Assembly: GCA_964558445.1 (NCBI GenBank)
Contig: CAZLEA010000001.1
Span: 124,001-188,000, forward strand
Direction: 5' to 3'
DNA from: CAYXVJ01 sp964558445
GTDB taxonomy: Bacteria > Bacillota > Clostridia > Saccharofermentanales > Fastidiosipilaceae
DNA: 64,000 bases
How positions within the stretch are numbered: the first letter of the stretch is position 1; each line of letters starts with the position of its first letter. Below the pieces are notes generated by a model, which saw nothing but the letters and a program-made list of their open reading frames with translations, did no database searches and had not been told where the DNA came from. Below, piece by piece: positions 1-7,766 of this stretch. The translations under genes and the position numbers were made by a program.

Positions 1-144
1 CATAAGCCGCAGTAGACCGCACGGTACCACGTGAAGTCCTTAATTCTCAAATCGGGTTTATAGGGGCGAACGTATCCAAACATAGTGGGTTTCCAATTCC
101 GTATTCTTCCAAGCCGTTTCCGGGCAGTATCGGCAAAGGACAGT

Positions 145-172
145 TTGTCCTTAGCCAAAAAGAGGTTATAAT
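145..172 (+). promoter_or_regulatory. Probable sigma-A promoter of gltX
   Basis: A -35-like TTGTCC at 145-150 and a perfect TATAAT at 167-172 are separated by 16 bases, about 70 bases before the gltX start. The spacer is one base short and the -35 box is imperfect. I see no T-box in the leader. Nothing else is recognisable in the first 239 bases. Confidence 0.45.
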
Positions 173-239
173 TGTATGATAACAAAGATCGTTGGAAATA
201 CAGAGTTTGAACTGTAAACTCTTTTTGAAGGAGCAAACT

Positions 240-1709
240 ATGCATACTAAGGTTCGCACGCGTTTTGCGCCCAGTCCGACCGGCTTCATGCACGTCGGTA
301 ATCTGCGCACGGCACTCTACGAATATCTGGTCGCCAGGGTCAATCACGGCGACTTCATCTTACGTATCGAGGATACAGACCAAGAACGCCAAGTCGAAGG
401 TTCGCTGGAAGTCATCTACAACACGCTGAAGCAAGTCGGTCTGCACTGGGACGAAGGGCCGGACATCGGCGGCAAGTATGCCCCTTATATCCAATCCGAG
501 CGCCGCGGCATGTACCGCGAGCACGCAGAGCGTTTGGTCTCTGAGGGTAAGGCGTATCGTTGCTTCTGCAGCGAGGAGCGCTTGCAATCGCTGAAGAGCT
601 CTGGAGACGACAAGGCTCAATTCGCCGGATACGATCGTCACTGCAGGGATCTGGACCAGGCCGAGATCGAAGCCAAGCTTGCCGCGGGCGAGCCCTATGT
701 CATCCGCCAGAGGATGCCGTTTACGGGCGAGACAAGCTTCACGGATGCGGTCTACGGTACCATCACGGTCCGTAACGAGGAGCTCGAAGATCAGATTCTC
801 TTGAAGACGGATGGGTTTCCTACCTACAATTTTGCCAACGTAATCGATGATCACAGTATGGCGATCACCCACGTGGTGCGCGGTTCGGAGTATCTCTCCT
901 CCACCCCGAAGTATAATCTGCTCTATGAAGCGATGGGCTACGAGATACCGGTCTATGTCCACCTACCGCTGATCCTCGGCGAGGATGGTCAGAAGCTCTC
1001 GAAGCGTCACGGTGCCACGGGTTTTGCCGATTTGGTCGAAGAAGGTTACTTACCGGAGGCGATCACGAACTATATCGCGATGCTCGGTTGGGCACCCAAG
1101 GACAATCGCGAATTGTTTAGCCTGAAGGAATTAGAAGAGCACTTCGACATCGCCGGTATCGCGAAGTCGCCCGCAGTCTTCGACTACAAGAAGCTACGCT
1201 GGTACAACGCGGAATACATCAAGCAGATGAACGAGGCAGAACTCCTCGATTGCCTGAACCCCTACTTCGATCGCTACGCACCAGGCGTAGATTTCGACCG
1301 CCGTCACTTGGCCCTGCTCTTGCAACCCCGTCTCGAAGTACTGACGGAGCTGCCTGAGAAACTTCTTATGTTGCGAAGCTTCCCCGAGGACTACGACCTC
1401 GCCCTATTCACGCATAAGAAGATGAAGACGGATCTAGCCGGCTCGAAGAAGATGCTAGACGTTTTGATCCCGGGGCTCGAAGCCTTGGATCATTGGAGCT
1501 ACGACGTGCTACACGATTATCTCGTAGACATCGCCAAGCAGCTAGAGGTGAAGAACGGACAGGTCATGTGGCCGATTCGAGTTGCGGCTAGCGGCCTTGC
1601 TGTTACTCCCGGCGGGGCTGTAGACGTCCTCTACCTCCTCGGTAAGGATGAAGCGATTCGAAGAGCCAAGTACTCTTCGGAGCGCGTCAATTCGGAACTC
1701 GGCGAATAG
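240..1709 (+). CDS. gltX: Glutamyl-tRNA synthetase
   Basis: Class I synthetase that charges tRNA-Glu in the cytoplasm. The 489-residue product has the HIGH-type signature as HVGN (residues 18-21, after PSPTGFM) and the KMSKS-type loop KLSKR near residue 251, followed by the helical anticodon-binding half. Length is normal for bacterial GltX. The ATG at 240 is chosen because GAAGGAG lies at 227-233; an in-frame TTG at 192 has no ribosome site. glnS follows after 63 bases on the same strand with its own ribosome site, so the two are probably one transcript. With GlnS present this enzyme need not misacylate tRNA-Gln, but whether it discriminates cannot be read from the sequence. Confidence 0.96.
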   Translation: MHTKVRTRFAPSPTGFMHVGNLRTALYEYLVARVNHGDFILRIEDTDQERQVEGSLEVIYNTLKQVGLHWDEGPDIGGKYAPYIQSERRGMYREHAERLVSEGKAYRCFCSEERLQSLKSSGDDKAQFAGYDRHCRDLDQAEIEAKLAAGEPYVIRQRMPFTGETSFTDAVYGTITVRNEELEDQILLKTDGFPTYNFANVIDDHSMAITHVVRGSEYLSSTPKYNLLYEAMGYEIPVYVHLPLILGEDGQKLSKRHGATGFADLVEEGYLPEAITNYIAMLGWAPKDNRELFSLKELEEHFDIAGIAKSPAVFDYKKLRWYNAEYIKQMNEAELLDCLNPYFDRYAPGVDFDRRHLALLLQPRLEVLTELPEKLLMLRSFPEDYDLALFTHKKMKTDLAGSKKMLDVLIPGLEALDHWSYDVLHDYLVDIAKQLEVKNGQVMWPIRVAASGLAVTPGGAVDVLYLLGKDEAIRRAKYSSERVNSELGE

Positions 1710-1772
1710 ATTGAAGGGCGAAACACAAGGGACAAACGATTCACGAACAACTAAGCTAAGGAGCACAAATAT

Positions 1773-3461
1773 ATGACAAACGACAACGCAAACACAGAGC
1801 TGCCTCGCCACTTCATACAGCAGCTCATCAACGAAGATATGGCCGAGGGCGGCCGCTATCACGGTAGACAGGTACACACACGCTTCCCACCTGAGCCCAA
1901 CGGCTTCTTACATATCGGCCACGCGAAGGCGATCAACATCGACTTCGGTCTGGCGGAGCTAAACGGCGGCTTATGTAACCTGCGTATGGACGACACGAAC
2001 CCCGAGAAGGAAGACTTGATGTACGTCCGCGCCATCAAGGAAGACATCAAGTGGCTAGGCTTCGATTGGGAAGATCGCTTCTACCATGCGTCTGACTACT
2101 TCCCCCAGATGTACGATTACGCCGTCCGCATGATTCGAAACGGGCTGGCTTATGTCGACGACTCCACGGCAGAAGAGATTCGCCAGATGAGAGGGACGCT
2201 GACAAGCCCCGGCGTGAACAGCCCGTATCGCGAACGGCCGATAGAGGAGAGTTTGGATCTATTCTCCCGCATGAAGGCCGGTGAATTCCCCGACGGCAGT
2301 CGCGTACTGCGTGCCAAGATCGATATGAGTGCAGGTAACATGAACATGCGAGATCCGGTCCTCTACCGCATCTCGCACACACCGCATCACAGAACAGGAA
2401 CCGAGTGGTGTATCTACCCGATGTACGACTATGCGCATCCGATCGAAGATGCCATCGAGAACATCACCCACTCCCTATGTTCCATCGAGTTCGAGGACCA
2501 TCGCCCGCTCTACGAGTGGGTGGTCAACAACATCCCGATCGAGGACAAGCCGCGCCAGATCGAGTTCTCGCGCCTCGAGATCAACTACACGATCATGAGC
2601 AAGCGCAAGCTGCGCAACCTGGTCGAGAACAACATCGTCTCCGGTTGGAACGACCCGCGCATGCCAACCCTATCCGGTCTGCGCAGGAGAGGTTACACGC
2701 CGGCATCGATCCGCAGCTTCTGCGACCAGGTCGGTGTCTCCAAGGTGCCGTCGGTTGTCGACATCGCCTTCTTGGAGCACTGTCTGCGCGAAGATCTGAA
2801 CAAGACAGCCGAGCGCCGCATGGCAGTCCTCGACCCGATCACGCTGACGCTCACGAACTACCCGGACGAGCAAGTCGAGTACTTCGACGCGGAGAACAAT
2901 CCGGAGGATCCCGAGGCCGGTAACCGCAAGGTCAGCTTCTCGAAGCACCTGTGGATCGAGCGCGACGACTTCATGGAAGAACCCTTCAAGAAGTACTTCC
3001 GCCTCTATCCCGGTAACGAGGTGCGCCTGAAGCACGCTTATGTCATCAAGTGTACCGGTTGCCGCAAGGATGAAGACGGTAAGGTCGTAGAGGTCTTCGC
3101 CGAAGTGGACATGGACAGCCGCGGCGGTAACGTCACGGACGGGCGCCGTGTCCGCGGTACGATTCAGTTCGTCGATCAGAAGAACGCAGTGGACGCCGAG
3201 GTTCGCCTCTACGACAAGCTATTCTTGCTCGAGGATCCCGATACGGCAGAGGATTATGCCTCCGTCATCAATCCGGAGTCGCTTGAAGTGAAGCAGGCGA
3301 AGCTTGAGGCTGACCTGGCTGAGGCCAAGGAGGGCATGGCGTATCAGTTCATGCGACTGGGCTACTTCAGCCTCGATAACGTCGATTCCACACCGGAGGC
3401 ACCGGTATTCAATCGTTCTGTCTCGCTCAAGGATAGCTTCAAGATGCCGAAGCAAGGCTGA
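1773..3461 (+). CDS. glnS: Glutaminyl-tRNA synthetase
   Basis: Class I enzyme that charges tRNA-Gln directly with glutamine. The 562-residue protein begins in the GlnRS manner (RHFIQQLINED), has HIGH at 47-50 inside PPEPNGFLHIGHAKA, the MSKRK loop near residue 275, and the two C-terminal beta-barrel anticodon domains expected of the E. coli type (about 554 residues). ATG at 1773 follows TAAGGAG at 1757-1763. Most Bacillota lack GlnRS and make Gln-tRNA by GatCAB transamidation, so its presence right after gltX is a lineage marker and was probably gained by horizontal transfer long ago; codon use looks like that of its neighbours. No gat genes are in this window. Confidence 0.96.
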   Translation: MTNDNANTELPRHFIQQLINEDMAEGGRYHGRQVHTRFPPEPNGFLHIGHAKAINIDFGLAELNGGLCNLRMDDTNPEKEDLMYVRAIKEDIKWLGFDWEDRFYHASDYFPQMYDYAVRMIRNGLAYVDDSTAEEIRQMRGTLTSPGVNSPYRERPIEESLDLFSRMKAGEFPDGSRVLRAKIDMSAGNMNMRDPVLYRISHTPHHRTGTEWCIYPMYDYAHPIEDAIENITHSLCSIEFEDHRPLYEWVVNNIPIEDKPRQIEFSRLEINYTIMSKRKLRNLVENNIVSGWNDPRMPTLSGLRRRGYTPASIRSFCDQVGVSKVPSVVDIAFLEHCLREDLNKTAERRMAVLDPITLTLTNYPDEQVEYFDAENNPEDPEAGNRKVSFSKHLWIERDDFMEEPFKKYFRLYPGNEVRLKHAYVIKCTGCRKDEDGKVVEVFAEVDMDSRGGNVTDGRRVRGTIQFVDQKNAVDAEVRLYDKLFLLEDPDTAEDYASVINPESLEVKQAKLEADLAEAKEGMAYQFMRLGYFSLDNVDSTPEAPVFNRSVSLKDSFKMPKQG

Positions 3462-3510
3462 TCACGTGAACGGAACTGAGACCGATCACGTGAGATCCGA
3501 ACGCAGCAAC

Positions 3511-3544
3511 AAGGCCGTCGTAAGAAATGACTTACGGCGGCCTT
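3511..3544. terminator. Shared terminator of glnS and the ABC exporter
   Basis: The arms 3511-3524 and 3531-3544 pair over 14 positions with one G-T wobble around a six-base loop. It lies between the convergent genes glnS (+) and the ABC exporter (-), so it can serve both. The T tract is weak on both sides. A 10-base direct repeat GATCACGTGA occurs just before it, at 3460-3469 and 3484-3493. Confidence 0.6.
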
Positions 3545-3587
3545 TGCCATCATTGGAATGATATAAGAACAAACGAGAATCTGTACG

Positions 3588-5348
3588 CTAAACTTCCTCG
3601 AACTGACTGCGATAGAGATTGTAGTACGCGCCCTGTGCCAAGATGAGCTCATCGTGCTTGCCCTGCTCCACGATCGAACCGTCCTCCATCATCAAGATGT
3701 GATCCGCATCCCGAATCGTCGACAAACGATGCGCGATAACGAAGGTCGTTCGCCCCTTCATCAGATCGAGGAAGGCTGCTTGGACCAGCATCTCGGTTCT
3801 TGTATCGATGCTGGAGGTCGCCTCGTCCAGAATCAGGAACGGCGGTAGCGTAAGCATCACGCGAGCGATCGTGAGTAGCTGGCGCTGACCCTGCGAGAGC
3901 TGTGCGCCCGAATTCTCGAGGACGGTATCGTAACCGTCCGCCAGGCGCTGGATGAAGCCGTCCGCCCTCGCAGCCACTGCAGCGGCTCTGATCTCCTCGT
4001 CCGTCGCATCCGGCTTCCCGTACGCGATATTGTCACGAACCGTACCGGAGAACAGCCAGGTGTCCTGGAGAACCATACCGAAGGAAGTTCTGAGGCTCTG
4101 TTTGGACACCTGATAGATCGACTGTCCATCGATCTTGATATCGCCTTGGTTCGCATCGTAGAAACGCATCAAGAGGTTCACAAGCGTCGTCTTACCGGCA
4201 CCTGTCGGTCCGACGATGCCCACCATAGCACCTGGTTGAACGCCCAAGTCAAGATCCTTGATCAGAGGACGCTTCGGTGTATACGCGAAGTGCACGTCAT
4301 CGAAGCAGACAGCGCCCTCCTTGGCACGAAGCGTAGGGAGATGCAGCGTCTCCTCCTCTTCCTCAACGTCCAGGAGCTCGAAGACTCTGGCGGCGCATGC
4401 GAGAGTATTCTGCAAGACCGTGAATACGGCCGATAGTTCGTTGATCGGTTTGGCAAAGGACATCTGATAATTCAGCAAACGCGACACCTCACCGATCGAG
4501 ATCGCACCGCTTAAGGCGAAGAAGGCACCGAAGATGCCGACAGCGACATACGCGATATTGTTCACGAAGCGCGTGCCGGGATTCGTCAATGAGGAGAAGA
4601 ACTGGGCCTTCTGACCGACGATGTAGAGCCGCTCGTTTTGGTCAGAGAATTGTGCCTCGATCGTTTCCTCTTGGCCATAGACCTGGACCAAGTCCTCGTG
4701 CTCAATCATCTCCTCGGTCAGGCCCTCGAGGTCACCGCGGACCGTCGCCTGTTCGCGAAACATCTGATGCGAACGCTTGGCGATGAAGCTTGTTACCAGG
4801 TAGTTTAGCGGCATAATCGCAAGCGCAAGCAGGGCCACGCCCCACTGTATATAGAACATGAGCGCAAACGAGCCCACGAGGATCAACAAGCCGGAGAACA
4901 TCTGATTGAGCGTCTGAATCAAGCCGTTGGCGATGTCATCCATGTCGTTTGTGATACGCGAGATCAAGTCGCCGCGCGCTGTTCGATCCAGATACGAGAG
5001 CGGTAGGCGTGAGATATGATTGAAACTCGCCTTGCGCAGATCCGCCACAACCAAGTTGCTGATGCTCTGGGTCAAGTGGTAGGACCACCACTGGGCGAGC
5101 GCGCCGATGAGATAGGCCAGTGCCAGGAGGATTGCCGTTCGCTTCAGTCCGTCCCAATTCACCTGTCCCACGCCGATCAGTTGATCGATCGCCGAACCGA
5201 TCAGCCAAGGCGATGCCAGAGATGTGATGGCTACGATTAGGCCCGTCAACACGATCACAGTGAGGCGACCGGGGTACTTGTAGAGGTAGGTTAGGAGACG
5301 GGCCAGAGTCTCTTTGCCACCCAATGTGCTACGACCGTTTGTTCGCAT
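3588..5348 (-). CDS. ABC exporter half-transporter, catalytic subunit (multidrug/lipid type)
   Basis: Membrane ATPase of the type IV exporter fold: an N-terminal six-helix transmembrane domain followed by a nucleotide-binding domain. Visible motifs are Walker A (GPTGAGKTTL), the signature LSQGQRQ, Walker B with its glutamate (ILDEATSSID) and the H-loop (IAHRLSTI), so this half can hydrolyse ATP. 586 residues. The start at 5348 is chosen over one nine codons earlier because AAGGAGG lies at 5354-5360. It overlaps the end of the partner gene by 20 bases, so translation is coupled. With the partner it resembles heterodimeric exporters such as BmrCD and TM287/288. The substrate is unknown. Confidence 0.92.
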   Translation of the reverse strand: MRTNGRSTLGGKETLARLLTYLYKYPGRLTVIVLTGLIVAITSLASPWLIGSAIDQLIGVGQVNWDGLKRTAILLALAYLIGALAQWWSYHLTQSISNLVVADLRKASFNHISRLPLSYLDRTARGDLISRITNDMDDIANGLIQTLNQMFSGLLILVGSFALMFYIQWGVALLALAIMPLNYLVTSFIAKRSHQMFREQATVRGDLEGLTEEMIEHEDLVQVYGQEETIEAQFSDQNERLYIVGQKAQFFSSLTNPGTRFVNNIAYVAVGIFGAFFALSGAISIGEVSRLLNYQMSFAKPINELSAVFTVLQNTLACAARVFELLDVEEEEETLHLPTLRAKEGAVCFDDVHFAYTPKRPLIKDLDLGVQPGAMVGIVGPTGAGKTTLVNLLMRFYDANQGDIKIDGQSIYQVSKQSLRTSFGMVLQDTWLFSGTVRDNIAYGKPDATDEEIRAAAVAARADGFIQRLADGYDTVLENSGAQLSQGQRQLLTIARVMLTLPPFLILDEATSSIDTRTEMLVQAAFLDLMKGRTTFVIAHRLSTIRDADHILMMEDGSIVEQGKHDELILAQGAYYNLYRSQFEEV

Positions 5349-7131
5349 AGACGCCTCCTTCCTGTGATTTGGCAATCTCCTGATAGATCTCGGAATCGTC
5401 TAGCAATTGATCATGTTTGGCCAGACCCACTTGCTGCCCATTGTCGAGCACCAAGATACGATCGACTTGCAGTAATTGGTAGACGCGATTCGAGATACGG
5501 ACGACCGCGGCATCCTTGGTGAGATGGCGCACCGCCTTGCGCATCTTGGCATCCGTCAGATAGTCGAGCGCACTCGAGCTGTCGTCGAAGATGTAGAGCT
5601 TCGCCTCGCGCATCAAGGCTCTTGCGATACTAAGTCGCTGGCGCTGTCCACCGGACAGATTCTGTCCGCCTCGCTCGACAGGGGCATCCAAGCGATCGTG
5701 TAACTGACGGACGAACGATGCCGCCTGCGAAGCCTCAAGTGCGGCCCACATCTTCTCTTCGAGAGCCGCCGCTTGTTCCGGATCCGGATCACGATAGAGC
5801 GCTTGTTCGCTCGGCTTCATACCGAAGAATAAGTTGCTTCGTATCGTCCCCTTGAATAATACGGCCTTCTGCGGGACCCATGCTATCTCCTCGCGAAGCA
5901 TAGCCGTAGACCAATCGTCGTACGACCTGCCCATGAACGACAAGTCGCCGCCATCTCTTGGATAGAGCGCCACGAGCAGCGCCGCAAGCGTGCTCTTACC
6001 CGAGCCGGTCGCACCGATCACACCCAGCTCCTCACCGGCGGCCAAGTCGAAACTGAGGCCTTCGAGGGCCGGTGTCCTGGTGCCGGGGTAGGTGAAGCTA
6101 AGCTCATTGGCTCGAAGAATCGTCTCGTTTAGAGGCGCAACTTGATCCGGCTTATCGACATCTCTATCTCTCGGATCTTGTTCTTCCGGTGTCTTCGTCT
6201 GCAACATATCACTGATTCTGGCCCCTGCGGCAAACGCACGCGGGAACAAAGACGCAAGACTCGCCCAGACCATGAGCGCAACGACGATCTGCGACAAATA
6301 GTTAACGAGTGCGAGGACATCGCCTTGTGTCATCGTACCGATATTGACACCAATACCGCTACGCCAGATGATGAAGACGATCACACCGTTGAAGAGCAAA
6401 TTCGTCAGGGGATTCATCAGACCCGAGATACCGTTGACGAAGATCCAAGACTTCGTTAGCTGATCCGCCTTCTTGGCGAAATACTTGCGCTCGTGATCTT
6501 CTCTTGCAAACGCACGTATTACGCGAGCTCCGGCGAGGCTATCGGTAAACAGCTCGGTAACCTTGTCCGACTGCTTCAGAGCGCGCTTCATCAACCTCGT
6601 ACTGCCGCGAATGATATAGAAGAGCAAGACGGCGGCAAGCGGTACAATCATCAGGAGAACCAGCGACATCCGCCAGTTAATAAAAAACGACATGATCACC
6701 CCACCGATAGCAAGTACGGGTGATCGGGACAAGAGGCGAATCGACATGGCGACCAGAACCTGAATCTGATTCACATCACCGTTTACGCGATTGATCAGGG
6801 ACGCCGTGCCATACTCTTGGAGCTGCTCTTGGCTCATCCGATTCGCCTTCTTGAACAGGGCATCACGAAGGCTTGTTCCCACTCCCTGCGACGCAACCGA
6901 TGCCATATATTGACAGCTAAACGAGAAGCTCACGCCGAGGAAGACCAGAATCATCATCAGTATGCCGTAGCGCCGAATCAAGTCGGAATCCTGTCCGTTT
7001 ATCCCCTTGTCGACAATGGCAGACATCAATAGAGGCAAGATCAATTCGATCAATGCCTCAATGAATTTAAAAACGGGACCAAGTCCCAATTGCAATCGAT
7101 ATTTCTTCAGATATGGAAACAGTTCTCTCAC
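5329..7131 (-). CDS. ABC exporter half-transporter, degenerate subunit
   Basis: Partner half of the exporter: an N-terminal transmembrane domain and a C-terminal ATPase domain, 600 residues. Walker A (GATGSGKSTL) and signature (LSGGQRQRL) are intact, but Walker B reads IFDDSSSALD, with Asp where the catalytic Glu belongs, and the H-loop reads ISNRVYQLL, with Asn at the switch-histidine place. Heterodimeric ABC exporters typically carry one such degenerate site. The start is GTG at 7131 with AGGGTGAG six bases upstream. It is the first gene of a two-gene operon. The substrate (drug, lipid or peptide) cannot be told. Confidence 0.92.
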   Translation of the reverse strand: MRELFPYLKKYRLQLGLGPVFKFIEALIELILPLLMSAIVDKGINGQDSDLIRRYGILMMILVFLGVSFSFSCQYMASVASQGVGTSLRDALFKKANRMSQEQLQEYGTASLINRVNGDVNQIQVLVAMSIRLLSRSPVLAIGGVIMSFFINWRMSLVLLMIVPLAAVLLFYIIRGSTRLMKRALKQSDKVTELFTDSLAGARVIRAFAREDHERKYFAKKADQLTKSWIFVNGISGLMNPLTNLLFNGVIVFIIWRSGIGVNIGTMTQGDVLALVNYLSQIVVALMVWASLASLFPRAFAAGARISDMLQTKTPEEQDPRDRDVDKPDQVAPLNETILRANELSFTYPGTRTPALEGLSFDLAAGEELGVIGATGSGKSTLAALLVALYPRDGGDLSFMGRSYDDWSTAMLREEIAWVPQKAVLFKGTIRSNLFFGMKPSEQALYRDPDPEQAAALEEKMWAALEASQAASFVRQLHDRLDAPVERGGQNLSGGQRQRLSIARALMREAKLYIFDDSSSALDYLTDAKMRKAVRHLTKDAAVVRISNRVYQLLQVDRILVLDNGQQVGLAKHDQLLDDSEIYQEIAKSQEGGVYANKRS

Positions 7132-7175
7132 AAATACTCACCCTAATAATACAGACAAGTTCTACACTGCCCACT

Positions 7176-7205
7176 ATCTTACGTCTATCCACGTCTACCT
7201 TGCAA
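7176..7205 (-). promoter_or_regulatory. Possible promoter of the ABC exporter operon
   Basis: Read on the minus strand: TTGCAA (7200-7205), 18 bases, TAAGAT (7176-7181), about 45 bases before the GTG start. The boxes are imperfect. Together with the possible promoter of the next gene on the other strand, this accounts for the divergent space 7132-7430, where I see no further gene. Confidence 0.4.
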
Positions 7206-7430
7206 GAGCGGATCAAGACCTAGGTGCCAAAAGGCGCTTAATCATTCGTCTTCTCAGTTGATTCCCTGCTTGTTTCGAGCACTATCACCAATTTCTCTCA
7301 TTTGGAGCAAATGAAGTTGACAAATCCCGGCGAATCATTAGACTTAACCCGATATGGATAATAGATAGGGGTCGGGTGACCCTTCCGGCTGCGGCCGTCG
7401 ACCGAGAATCCGGTCAGGAGGTAAATTTCT

Positions 7431-7664
7431 ATGAAACTAACCAGAGTAGATCCGCACGTTTTTTCGGAGCTTGTTTCCAACGCTCAGGGACGAATCGTGT
7501 TTACAACAGAAGAGGGCGACCGCTTGGTCTCAGGCAGCCTGATCTCCACACTTGTGGGGCTCGCTAATATCGTAGCGATCTCACAAGAAGAGCACGTCGA
7601 GATCACCTGCGACGTAGAAGCAGATTGCAGAGCTCTTCAAGCCCACATGGATCAATACCAGTAA
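7431..7664 (+). CDS. Small HPr-like orphan protein
   Basis: A 77-residue cytoplasmic protein with no signal or membrane segment. ATG at 7431 follows CAGGAGGT at 7415-7422, a strong ribosome site, and a perfect terminator closes the gene, so it is a genuine monocistronic unit. The second half (SGSLISTLVGLANIV, then EHVEITCDVEADCRAL) follows the order of the HPr phosphocarrier C-terminal half: a regulatory-serine helix, a strand, then the last helix. The N-terminal half lacks the HPr active-site histidine motif. I infer an HPr-like fold without phosphocarrier function; the match is weak and by eye. A TTGACA stands at 7317-7322 without a convincing -10 at the right distance. Confidence 0.75.
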   Translation: MKLTRVDPHVFSELVSNAQGRIVFTTEEGDRLVSGSLISTLVGLANIVAISQEEHVEITCDVEADCRALQAHMDQYQ

Positions 7665-7670
7665 CGAACA

Positions 7671-7696
7671 AATGCCGCAGTTCTCACTGCGGCATT
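7671..7696. terminator. Strong bidirectional terminator
   Basis: Perfect 11-base-pair stem (7671-7681 with 7686-7696) and a TCTC loop, followed on the plus strand by CTTATTCT. It ends the HPr-like gene and also lies 70 bases past the stop of the convergent htrA gene. Confidence 0.8.
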
Positions 7697-7766
7697 CTTA
7701 TTCTCCGATTTCTTAGCTAATCAAATGATCTCAAGTGGACTTACTGCGTGGGTCTGTAACGCTTCA

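Noticed and set aside
360..962. A 200-residue open frame on the minus strand opposite gltX
   Set aside because: It lies entirely inside gltX, lacks a ribosome site, and its residues mirror the codon bias of the real gene.
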